Shown here in pieces: positions 1-8,114 of a stretch of 12,239 bases of DNA. The notes beneath the pieces were generated by a model. It was not told the DNA's origin and made no database searches. It saw only the letters and a program-made list of their open reading frames with translations. A program made the position numbers and the translations under genes. Source of the stretch: Galdieria sulphuraria (Eukaryota > Rhodophyta > Bangiophyceae > Galdieriales > Galdieriaceae); NCBI RefSeq assembly GCF_000341285.1, contig NW_005178411.1, forward strand, positions 1 to 12,239. The letters run 5' to 3'. Each line of letters opens with the position of its first letter. Position 1 is the stretch's first letter.

Positions 1-3000
1 CGTTCAGCAGTTGAAGCTTCAGAAGGAGTCTCTAACGTTGAGCGGTCATTTTCTGATTGGCTGCTGTTTGCTTTGAAATGTTCTCCGATTGTGCTTCCGA
101 ACCATGCAGCTGAAGTTGCAGAACCTGTTTGTACCAAGCAATGACTGCTTGACTGCGGAAGAATATTGGCTTGAAAAGAACTTGGTTTGCTAAACATAGA
201 GAAGTTTTCTCCCATAGAAGGAGAAGTATATGAGAAACTACTTGTCATAGTTGCAGCAACTGTTTGATTATCTGAAGTACCTTTTGTTTCAGAGCCTGTG
301 AGGAAACTACTTTTGTCATCTTTCGCATGAGAAGTAGTGAAGAACGTAGACTGCTCTTCCTTTTCATCGTTATCCTGTCCACTCTCACCTTGAGATTCCA
401 AACGATTTTGAATGAAATTATCATTTTTGGAATGTCCGTCGTTCGTTCTGGTCCATGTACTATTTCTATCATCCTTCGTATCAGAATCTTGAACTTGTTC
501 CTTTCTTGCTTCAATTGTAGCATGAGCAGATGATGCTTCATTGATGACGGACACAGAATTCTTCTGAAATGCGTTATTATCGGTGAGATTCTCCGACTGT
601 TCAATGATGTTGTTATCGTTCGGTCTTGCGTGGTCGACACTATCAAAACTCGTCAGTAACGAACTTCGCGAATGTTCTTCTGTTTTCTTATTTTCTCGAA
701 AGTCCAAATTGTTATCTTTTTCTTTCAACTCTTCTCGTGTCTTCCAATCCAAATTATTATCGTTTGCCTTAGCTGAAGGGGAAGAAACCATATTTTCTAT
801 ACTCTTATCGCTCATCAAACTCTTTGTTATACTTGAGATTACTGGAAAGTGCTGTGAATAACTCTGCTGTGGAGTTTGACTTTCGAACTGCTCTTCGTTA
901 CTTTTCTTCGTATATGTGCGAATTGTATTTGAGGGTTCTTCTGTTGAATCGGCTTTGTCTTCAACTTCTCTCGCTACCTCCTTTCTGGAAGTTGTGTCGA
1001 TATGCTTTGCGAATAGATCCTTGGCCAAATTGACACTAAACTCCTTATTGTATCCTTGGTCTTCTAATGTGTGCTCCGAATGGTTGTCCGGTCTGGGTTC
1101 TTTAACGTTCTCATTAGAATGTCTCCCACTCTCATGATGGGCATGGATACTTCCAGTTTCTAAACAACTATCATTCCAATCCTGTGAAAGCTTGCTTTCT
1201 GTCTGTGTTCGATTCTGCTCTTCTGTCCTATGTCTCTTCCTCAAGGAATCTAAAGTGACTGGCGGTGGCTTTTTTCTCTCTGCACTGTTACCCGCAATTC
1301 TTTCCAAGGTTTCCAGAATTTTCCTAGCAGTATCACTTGCTGAAGCTTTAGATGGTGTAGGTGATATATTCTTCCGAAAATCATAGATGCGTTCCTTCCC
1401 TATGTCCCAATTCCTTTTTAAACCACTTATATCTGCTGTTTTGGTCCAATCACTTTTGCCTGAAAACAATGGCTGCGACTGTAGTGTATCCTGCTTTCTG
1501 AAGTATCTATTTTCTGAAAGAGTCCCTTTTCGCGACACAAATGAACTTGACTGCGAATTATTTCTGTTTGTTGAAACTATCGGAGTAGTAAACGCACTAC
1601 CTGATATAGATATCCCTTGTTCTGACCCTTCTGGCTTCGATTCTGACTTTTTCTTGTCAATCTCTGTGGCACTAGAACCCATGAAAGTTCTTACAACATC
1701 TACTGGAGTAAGAGGATTCCCAGTTAACTCCGTTTGCCTTGAAACAGTCGGACGAACAGGAACTGGAGTTAACTTCGGAGTGCTTTTCGGAGAGTGTTCG
1801 TCCACTTTTTCAAAAGGTAGCACGTCCATGGAGTAAACTCGTTGACGCTTCAAACTTGGCTGACGAATGGGTTGAGATGAAAATGAATCAACATCTTCCC
1901 CTATCGAGACTTCTACTATCTTCATAGTGCTCAATGGCTGGTTGCGTTTTCGTCGCTTTGGATCTGAGGGTGGAGTTCTCGTACGCTTTCTCACACGGGA
2001 AGAGCCAACTGCACCACCAAATGGGTATTCGGAAATGGCAAGTTGAGATGAAGGTTTCTGAACTGCGTTTTTCAATATATTCTGATATAATTCATACTCT
2101 TCGACACTTATAGTTCTCTGTTGACTTTGAAGATGTTGTAAAACTGCTCGAGCGAGAGCAATTGTTTCCATAGAATACAGAGAGTGTTCTGCAGTCTTTC
2201 CTGATATCTCTGCTTTCATACCTTCTCTGTCTCGACCTCTCTTTAACTTTGAAGAAATACTTGCTTCTCTTGGTCCCTTAACTTCCCTATTCTTCTGTTC
2301 TGTGTTCTCTGGTAAATCAGGCTTTTCCTTGCGACTCACACTTGCTTCTGAAGCTGTTTCTTGAGACTTTACATAATGACGAAGCTTTCCCATAAGCTGA
2401 GTTTTTTTTCCAGTTGCCTTGATGCCCAACCTTTTACAAAGAGAGCGAAGTTCTTGGTAAGATATAGTCTCTGAAAAGTCTTCACTCAAAGCTTGGGACA
2501 ATTGGTCGTCGTGAACTCGAGCTGCTTCTTGAATACTTGAATTTGTTTTTCTTGCATTTTTTGCTTTAACTATTACTGGTTTTTGAGAAGTTTCCTGAGG
2601 CCGCTTCCCAGAAGACTCTCTGGTGTACTTTCTTCGACCCTTGGCTTCAGATTTTGCACTATTCAATAAATAGTTTCCTTCTCTAGTCGTCTCTGTATGT
2701 TCACTGTTTGCTGGTGTTTGCATTCCACGAGACCGAGTTATGATCTGACCTCTTTCGCTTTCTTCAAGGCTGGACCCACTCAAAGCTTTGTGATAGTCAT
2801 AACTTCCTACCCCTCTGGTGGATGTTTGTACTGACAGCTGTTTAGGCTCTGTTTGCGATGGGTTTTCTTCCTCCCAGTGCTCGTTCTTGGTGTGGTCGCT
2901 CGTCTGCGACTCCAACTTGTTACTTTGCTCCCATTCCGAAGTTTGCAACCACTCGTCTTCAAATAAGTTCCTCCTAGGAGTATTCTCTTCCCCGCTCTCT

Positions 3001-3317
3001 CTAGAGGAATCACAGTGCTCCCCTTGAACGGACCTTTGTGTACTTTCTCGAACATTCACTCTCTTCACTAACGAGGACAGGTAAATACGAAACTTCCGAA
3101 ACAAGCTAGAACGCCCTTTAGGAGAGGAGTCTGAAGCCACCATGTCTTCACTCGACTTGCTCTTCTCTCTTTCTAGCCTTTCTAAAGAAGAATTTTCTGC
3201 CGCGCTCGATTCCGAAGAAAAACTCTCTGTTTCACCGTTATGAGAAGAACCCGCCATTTCCGTACTTTCTGAAACATTCTTAGTACCTGTTCTCAATGTT
3301 CTTCTACGAAGTTCCAT
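1..3317 (-). CDS. Large SAP-motif, NLS-bearing protein, tentatively a nuclear-basket nucleoporin (Nup1/Nup153/Nup136-like); C-terminus cut by the window edge
   Basis: Reading down from the ATG at 3317-3315 the frame stays open for 1105 codons and leaves the window without a stop or any need for an intron. The protein is hydrophilic and rich in Ser, Glu, Lys, Asn and Gln, so mostly disordered. Visible parts, in order: a basic N-terminus; a possible amphipathic helix at residues 70-88 (SLFRKFRIYLSSLVKRV); a SAP-type helix-extended loop-helix at about 285-319 (YQELRSLCKRLGI then GKKTQL), usually DNA/RNA-binding; an FGG at about 433; a bipartite NLS at 441-458 (VRKRTR, KRRKR); a motif at 663-674 (TARKILETLERI) like a short motif I recall in Nup153; and a Ser/Phe-rich tail from 1024 with a WFG at 1072-1074, where FG repeats might be starting. 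The coding frame is certain. The nucleoporin identity is inference; another SAP-domain chromatin protein would also fit. The next gene upstream, the hydrolase, ends 212 bp before this start. Confidence 0.55.
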   Translation of the reverse strand, partial: MELRRRTLRTGTKNVSESTEMAGSSHNGETESFSSESSAAENSSLERLEREKSKSSEDMVASDSSPKGRSSLFRKFRIYLSSLVKRVNVRESTQRSVQGEHCDSSRESGEENTPRRNLFEDEWLQTSEWEQSNKLESQTSDHTKNEHWEEENPSQTEPKQLSVQTSTRGVGSYDYHKALSGSSLEESERGQIITRSRGMQTPANSEHTETTREGNYLLNSAKSEAKGRRKYTRESSGKRPQETSQKPVIVKAKNARKTNSSIQEAARVHDDQLSQALSEDFSETISYQELRSLCKRLGIKATGKKTQLMGKLRHYVKSQETASEASVSRKEKPDLPENTEQKNREVKGPREASISSKLKRGRDREGMKAEISGKTAEHSLYSMETIALARAVLQHLQSQQRTISVEEYELYQNILKNAVQKPSSQLAISEYPFGGAVGSSRVRKRTRTPPSDPKRRKRNQPLSTMKIVEVSIGEDVDSFSSQPIRQPSLKRQRVYSMDVLPFEKVDEHSPKSTPKLTPVPVRPTVSRQTELTGNPLTPVDVVRTFMGSSATEIDKKKSESKPEGSEQGISISGSAFTTPIVSTNRNNSQSSSFVSRKGTLSENRYFRKQDTLQSQPLFSGKSDWTKTADISGLKRNWDIGKERIYDFRKNISPTPSKASASDTARKILETLERIAGNSAERKKPPPVTLDSLRKRHRTEEQNRTQTESKLSQDWNDSCLETGSIHAHHESGRHSNENVKEPRPDNHSEHTLEDQGYNKEFSVNLAKDLFAKHIDTTSRKEVAREVEDKADSTEEPSNTIRTYTKKSNEEQFESQTPQQSYSQHFPVISSITKSLMSDKSIENMVSSPSAKANDNNLDWKTREELKEKDNNLDFRENKKTEEHSRSSLLTSFDSVDHARPNDNNIIEQSENLTDNNAFQKNSVSVINEASSAHATIEARKEQVQDSDTKDDRNSTWTRTNDGHSKNDNFIQNRLESQGESGQDNDEKEEQSTFFTTSHAKDDKSSFLTGSETKGTSDNQTVAATMTSSFSYTSPSMGENFSMFSKPSSFQANILPQSSSHCLVQTGSATSAAWFGSTIGEHFKANSSQSENDRSTLETPSEASTAE

Positions 3318-3529
3318 GCGTAGTTTTCATAGAACAATTGTGTTTGGAACGAGAACGTTCGAAACGACGGATCGTCGTCTTTTACAAATCCCACAAGAGA
3401 GAATAAAGATGAACATGATATACTGTCATTTCTTGGGGGTTATTATCCTTGACGTCTGGAAAATAATAACAAGAACTGTTTTCAAGAAAGAGAATTTGTT
3501 TATATTGGTAAATATTCATACGAAGGTTG
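3318..3529 (-). promoter_or_regulatory. Intergenic region: upstream of the large SAP protein gene, downstream of the hydrolase gene
   Basis: This 212-bp gap must hold the hydrolase 3' end and the promoter of the 3317-1 gene. It contains a cluster of palindromic elements 36-61 bp upstream of the ATG: GAACGTTC at 3353-3360, TTCGAA at 3358-3363, and ACGACG/CGTCGT arms around GAT at 3364-3378. No TATA box is convincing. Assignment as a promoter follows from position only. Confidence 0.4.
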
Positions 3530-4614
3530 TTACACAACCCACAATGGTGAGATATCGTTGAAGCAATCTAACTGCTTTTTCAAAAACAATCGAATGAGCT
3601 GATGAACTTGCTCCATACATTCTTCCGTAATGAAATGGGCACCGGACAACATGATATAGTTTCCATTCAACTCACGAGCAAAGTTTCGACAACCATTTAC
3701 AGAAACCAGTTGATCATATTTCCCAGAAATACATAAAATGGGAAATGAAGCGCGACGAATTTTAGTCATTTCTTCACGACAAAGACGATGAAAGAGAATC
3801 GCATGTAACTGTCCCCAAATGCTCATGTAACGAGGAAGAGAATACTTTTCTCTTTCTTGTTGTTGCTTTATAAAACGCCATCTTGGTATAAGAGCACTGT
3901 TATCTTTCGTCAACTCAAGTAAATAATATTCCGAATATTTGAAATAGATTTCAAAAAATATTCTTACATGGTTATTCCTTTCATTACAACTTCGATGGCG
4001 ACATAATGGACAAACTCTTAAGAATACATAGTGAGAAATAACACGCATCACAACTTTTAACGTTCTCCAACCAGGCAATAGAATATGAATACCGCATTTT
4101 GGAGTGGAAAGTAAAGTTAACGATAAGACTCTTTCTGGGTATACGCTGGCCGCTTTGGAGACTATCATTCCACCCAAGGAGAAGCCGATGAGATGGACTT
4201 GTCCTCTAGAAAAGTTGTTCACAATATGCCAAACATCGTTAGCCATAGTATCCTAAATAAACAAAGATAAAAAACGAACTGGGGTATAGCAAAGTTCTGA
4301 ATACCGTTGAATAGCCACCTTGGTTGGACCATAAACGATAACTTGAGCAACGACCTGAACCAAAACCTCCTGAATCCATGAAAAAAGTATCAAATTGGAA
4401 TCAAAAGCTGCATACTGTTCTCTAAACAAAGAAAACTGAACATTTCACTATTGGCAATATTCTGTATAAGACAGTTCCACATATCCATTCCACAAGAGAA
4501 ACCAGGAACGAGAACAACTAACTCTCCACCTTTTCCATATCGACGATACTCCGTCTCAGTTCCATCACTCTGAAGGTAACTTCCTGATTCATATTGTACT
4601 CTAGATAACTGCAT
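3530..4614 (-). CDS. Alpha/beta-hydrolase fold protein, three exons
   Basis: Exons are 4614-4416, 4369-4305 and 4252-3530, giving 987 nt and a 328-residue protein with all phases matching. The spliced middle exon restores the usual post-strand-4 segment (LENRGFGSGR, then YSTDTMANDVW), which supports both introns. The nucleophile elbow is GFSLGG with Ser113. The likely acid is Asp268 in SGKYDQLV and the likely base His294 in SGAHFITEE, so the triad is complete and in order. The oxyanion-side loop reads VPGFSCG, with Pro where many relatives have His-Gly. Residues about 140-245 form a long lid or cap rich in Arg, Tyr and Trp. No signal peptide is evident. Substrate cannot be predicted; esterase, lipase or C-C hydrolase roles are all possible. 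It lies 316 bp downstream of the F-box/WD40 gene stop. Confidence 0.85.
4253..4304 (-). other. Intron 2 of the alpha/beta-hydrolase gene (52 bp)
   Basis: On the minus strand the intron opens with GTATTC and closes with TTATTTAG. Removing it joins TCA ACG to GAT ACT ATG in phase 0 and avoids the in-frame TAA met by read-through. Confidence 0.8.
4370..4415 (-). other. Intron 1 of the alpha/beta-hydrolase gene (46 bp)
   Basis: The intron opens with GTATGC and closes with GGATTCAG on the minus strand. Splicing in phase 1 rebuilds an Arg codon (A + GA) and yields LENRGFGSG, the expected hydrolase motif. Confidence 0.85.
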
Positions 4615-4930
4615 CTACTTTAAATATCTAATTTCAAAAAAAAAGCTTAATAAGACGGTTTGTTGCTTTACCCAACTAAAGCTGAACAAAAAAAGTATCA
4701 AAACTCTACAAAATTTCTGTCAACAGTGTTTCATAGGAAAATCCGAGTCTTGAATATAAAAAAAAGGAAATTCCTACACACAAATGTATTTTATCAAGAG
4801 CATTTCGACAAACTTCAAATCTTCAAAGCAAAAAACCATTTATTAGATAGGAACTTGACAAAAAGCTCTCTTCATCTGTTCGTTTATGAAGAATCATAAA
4901 AGCCAACGGACCTCAAGCACACGATGGTTT
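4615..4930. other. Intergenic region, AT-rich, no gene recognised
   Basis: This 316-bp stretch separates the F-box/WD40 stop from the hydrolase start and should carry the hydrolase promoter and the F-box 3' UTR. It contains several A/T homopolymer runs (for example at 4634-4643 and near 4760). A plus-strand frame at 4660-4899 lacks an ATG start and looks compositionally like non-coding AT-rich DNA. I see no RNA gene. Confidence 0.5.
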
Positions 4931-6424
4931 CTATTTCCAAAACTTGCCAGATAAAACGGCTCCAGTTCTTGCATCATGAGGCTTACAAATAGGATGGGCA
5001 TTCAACCACTTGCAAAAAGTATCCATCCTTCTACCTCGAACACTGTCAACCGAAAAGTCTAAGGCAGATACTCTACCAAAACGTTCCATCACAATAACCC
5101 GATCCTTTTCAATCAGGTCTAGTTTTTGAATGGGATTCATATACTTTGTCAACAGCCGTTCTTCGTCTACTTTACTAAATTCCAACGGATTGTTGATCAA
5201 CTTAACTGAACCATCCTCCCATCCAAGTAAAAATTTATAGCTATCACTTGCTATGCTAGTAATGGAAAGATAGCTTGGCGATAATATTTCAATGCCATTC
5301 CAAGGACCACATTCTGGCCAATACAATAAAGAACCGTCACTATTTCCTGTTACAATTGAGCCATTGGATAAAACTTGCATACAAGTGATGCGTCTCTTAT
5401 ATTTCAGAGAGAGAGCGGAAATGGGTTCAGACAATACTGCAGTTATTCCTCCAACTCGAATATCCCAAATATGAATAGCCTTGTCACTTGCGATGTAAAA
5501 TACTTCAGGCTTACTTCTATCTCTATCCACATGAACAATAGTTTGAGGGAGTTTAACATCACCACCAACAATGTGCCTTGGAGAGTCCAAACGATCCAGA
5601 GACCAAAGCTTGCCAAAGTTATCCCGACCAAACGAAGCCATAAGGCGCGTATTCTCAACTAGTCTCAAACATATAATAGAACCTATATGGGCTCTAGTCA
5701 TACCGACACACTTTCCAACTGTCGTATCAAAAACGTTGATTCTTCCTTCCACTGTTCCACTAGCAACAACTTGGCTGCTTGTCTAAAACAAGAAGTTGTT
5801 GTCTTCCCTTGTCAACAAAGCAGTTTTACATACCTCAATACAAGATACAGCTCGATGGGTTTTCTTATTCAGCTTGCGAACACTTTTCCCTTCCTTTCCT
5901 TTCCAACTAAGGATGGCGCCATCTTGAAACCCGAGGAAAAGAGAGTTGTTCGCACTATTCCAAGCTGTGCAAGTACAAAGTGACCGAAATTGAATATCAG
6001 ATATCTCTTGAAACTGTTTTCCGCATTGAATAAAACTCTTTACGCTATGTCCAGAAGCGACTATAAAGGATCTTTTAGAGTGAAAGACGCCTAGTGTAGC
6101 TTCACTATCCAATTTCAAAGGAATAACAGAAGGACATATATCTATCCACAAACTTGTAAACTCCTCACAAGACTGAAAGAGGAGTTTTGAGTTGCCAACG
6201 CAAGTGTCTTTTTGAACAAACGGGTATTTTGCCACAAGTAGGTTCTTCCATATGAGGGAATAGCTATTTAGTCGACTTCGAAGACTACGACAAGTTGCCG
6301 CCAAAGCTAAAATATCTCTGAACACAAGTTGTACGCATATTTCAACGAGACAGTCATCTGATAAGCTTTCCAAGGTCGTCGTCAACGTGTTGTTTGATTC
6401 ACAATGGCCAACTTGAAATCCCAA
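4931..6424 (-). CDS. F-box/WD40-repeat protein, two visible exons, true start unresolved
   Basis: Visible exons are 6424-5834 and 5782-4931, joined in phase 0, about 480 residues. An F-box lies at residues 17-62 (LESLSDDCLVEIC, DILALAATCRSLRSRL, WKNLL). It is followed by WD40-like blades, including DGAILSW, GRINVFD, DNFGKLWSLD, KAIHIWDIR, DGSLLYW and DGSVKLI. The family usually acts as a substrate receptor of SCF ubiquitin ligases: the F-box binds Skp1 and the propeller binds the target. The start is a problem. Position 6424 is a TTG, an in-frame TGA lies at 6442-6440, and there is no Met in the whole first exon. Either a short upstream exon exists, which would overlap the 3' end of the AI-2E gene, or initiation is non-AUG. 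One possible solution is an ATG at 6443-6441 spliced by a 37-bp intron (6402-6366), giving about 474 residues. Confidence 0.8.
5783..5833 (-). other. Intron of the F-box/WD40 gene (51 bp)
   Basis: It opens GTATGTAAAA and ends TTGTTTTAG on the minus strand. Removal joins ATT GAG to ACA AGC in phase 0 and restores a WD40 blade (VVASGTVEGRINVFD). The length is a multiple of three, but retention would stop translation at the TAG of the acceptor itself. Confidence 0.9.
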
Positions 6425-6431
6425 TCCGTTC

Positions 6432-6437
6432 TTTATT
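6432..6437 (-). terminator. AATAAA overlapping the AI-2E gene stop codon
   Basis: The hexamer AATAAA on the minus strand overlaps the TAA stop (6435-6433). If used as a polyadenylation signal, cleavage of the AI-2E transcript would fall inside the first exon of the F-box gene. Use is not shown by the sequence. Confidence 0.3.
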
Positions 6438-7941
6438 TCTCATTTTGAGGAAAGTGTGAATCCTCCTCTTGTGGACATTCGAGCAATCGAAGGATATATA
6501 CTAATAACGGAACTCCAAGTATCAAACCAGAAACTCCTGCAATGTGTTCTGAAATATAAAGTACTATTAGCACTAACAGTGGTTGTAGCTTCAGATGTAC
6601 CGAATATATTTGTGGATTAAGCACATAGGCTTCGATGAGATGAACAATAATGACCATAGAAACGACTGAAGCCATCTTTTGAATACCGTATTCACTAATT
6701 GCAACTACGATCATAGGAAAGGTTGATATAAAAACTCCTACTACTGGAATAAAAGAACAAATGAGTACAATAAAGGAAAGGAAGCCTATGCCAGGTATTC
6801 TAAGAAACATCAATCCCAACGAAGTCAACGTTGTATTAGATAAAGCAATAATCAGTTGTGCTTCAAATGACTTTCCAAATATAACTCCAAACTCACCAAT
6901 ATGTGGCGCAACTTCCATGAAAGCAGGGCCTATCTTGGAACGCTTCAATGATCCAACTCCACGAGCTATCTTTGGAAGGTCCCAAACTATAAGAAATGAA
7001 AAGACCAATGAAACCAAAGCTTTAAATAGTATTTTAGTACTTTCTCGAAGTATCTTTGTGGTCAATGACACAGCTGCAGCAACATGATGCTTCACTGATT
7101 TTTGTAATAGAATACCAAGTCTTCTCGACCTTTCTTCTGTCCAAGCATCCGTACTAGAAACTGATAGCTTTTTCTCTACCAAGGCCTTGTCATTAAGAAT
7201 GGCTCCAGCTTTCTTATAGCCAGAGACTGCCTTCTTATCTCGTTTGCTCTCCGTAGTTGCCTCTTCTTCTGAAGAGTATAAAGGCTTTTCAAGTTCATTG
7301 GAAAATAACTCAGAAGGACCTATTAATAGTGACTCCAATTTACTACTGAGATCATCTCCAACTGATTTTCGAATGCTATCTGCAATAAACACATAAGGAT
7401 TCGCAGACTCGATAGTTCTAATGAAATATTGTCCTTCCTTTATCACTCGAGGAACTGTCAATAAACTAAAACTGCTTATAACTGATATTATCATTGCATA
7501 GAAAAATAGAACAGCCCATCTTCTTGGAAATCGTTGCTTTGAAATCTTCTGAGACCAGGAAACAAAGCTGTTTGCGACGTAACTCAATACAAAAGTTCCA
7601 AACAATACTCCAAAGAAAGGACGAAGGTACCATAATGAGGTTGTTGCACCCAACCAGATTAGAAGTCTCTTAGGTCTAAGATTCATAAAGAAGGACGACG
7701 CTGTTTCATCCATTACTCCTGTTATCTGTTTTCCTTCGACGTTGGAACGGTTATGGTCTTGTATAGAATATGGCTTCTTCACTGTTATCTCATCCGTGGC
7801 TCTTACAAAGTTGACTGCTGAAACTTTGAATGATATTCTTTTAGTTTGTCTCAATAATTCTTTTCTCAAAAGGTAAGGCCTAGTATGACCATTCCAAGAC
7901 TTTGCCCAACTAGGCCATATATAACAAAAGCATAAAAGCAT
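6433..7941 (-). CDS. AI-2E/PerM-family (UPF0118-type) multispanning membrane protein, possibly organelle-targeted
   Basis: An uninterrupted frame from the ATG at 7941 encodes 502 residues. The C-terminal half carries the family pattern: EAQLIIALSNTTLTSLGLMFLRIPG at 360-384 (shown in part), SFIPVVGVFISTFPM at 396-410, AYVLNPQIY at 438-446, and LQPLLVLIVL followed by EHIAGVSGLILGVPLL at about 452-480. Hydrophobic segments lie at about 92-128 (two), 141-163, 303-320, 362-408 (two), 420-438 and 452-485. Bacterial members export small molecules or ions; the eukaryotic substrate is not predictable. The first 50 residues are basic and almost free of acids, compatible with a plastid or mitochondrial transit peptide, which family members in bacteria lack. 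A charged linker at about 205-275 sits between the third and fourth hydrophobic segments, where the family has a variable soluble region. Its stop is within 10 nt of the F-box frame. Confidence 0.85.
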   Translation of the reverse strand: MLLCFCYIWPSWAKSWNGHTRPYLLRKELLRQTKRISFKVSAVNFVRATDEITVKKPYSIQDHNRSNVEGKQITGVMDETASSFFMNLRPKRLLIWLGATTSLWYLRPFFGVLFGTFVLSYVANSFVSWSQKISKQRFPRRWAVLFFYAMIISVISSFSLLTVPRVIKEGQYFIRTIESANPYVFIADSIRKSVGDDLSSKLESLLIGPSELFSNELEKPLYSSEEEATTESKRDKKAVSGYKKAGAILNDKALVEKKLSVSSTDAWTEERSRRLGILLQKSVKHHVAAAVSLTTKILRESTKILFKALVSLVFSFLIVWDLPKIARGVGSLKRSKIGPAFMEVAPHIGEFGVIFGKSFEAQLIIALSNTTLTSLGLMFLRIPGIGFLSFIVLICSFIPVVGVFISTFPMIVVAISEYGIQKMASVVSMVIIVHLIEAYVLNPQIYSVHLKLQPLLVLIVLYISEHIAGVSGLILGVPLLVYILRLLECPQEEDSHFPQNEK

Positions 7942-8114
7942 TGCCTAACTTGCAAATTCAAAACAGCTTTCCATACAAACATAAAAAATTAAGAGTTGGA
8001 CAAACGTGGTCTCTTTGAAAAAACCTTTTCCGGAATACACTACATAATGTGTTCTTCAGTTGCACTGGATTACTTATCAAATTGACTCAATACCGTTTTA
8101 ATAACAACTTAACA
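7942..8114 (-). promoter_or_regulatory. Intergenic region upstream of the AI-2E-family gene
   Basis: This 173-bp gap follows the BLOC1S1-like stop and precedes the AI-2E ATG. It contains a minus-strand ATTAAA (8102-8097), possibly the BLOC1S1 polyadenylation signal, a TGACTCA bZIP-type site at 8083-8089, and a TTCCGGAA palindrome at 8028-8035. Functional roles are inferred from position only. Confidence 0.35.

Noticed and set aside
245-1927. Several frames of 60-150 codons on both strands
   Set aside because: They lie inside the continuous minus-strand frame 3317-1 and lack any domain pattern; they are shadows of it.
2807-3055. 82-codon minus-strand and 69-codon plus-strand frames
   Set aside because: Both overlap the same large coding sequence in other frames and have no recognisable protein features.
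3316-3561. 81-codon plus-strand frame
   Set aside because: It spans the intergenic gap and the hydrolase stop on the opposite strand, and its product shows no family pattern.
4660-4899. 79-codon plus-strand frame in the 316-bp gap
   Set aside because: It starts at TTG, is Lys/Phe/Asn-rich like random AT-rich DNA, and has no motif.
5292-5983. Plus-strand and alternative minus-strand frames
   Set aside because: They are antisense or out-of-frame copies of the F-box/WD40 coding region.
6425-6443. Bacterial-style operon coupling of the AI-2E and F-box genes
   Set aside because: Neighbouring genes are intron-bearing and eukaryotic in kind, so near-zero spacing reflects compaction; a dicistronic RNA is kept only as a hypothesis.
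6761-7087. 108-codon plus-strand frame
   Set aside because: It is antisense to the conserved membrane segments of the AI-2E-family gene.
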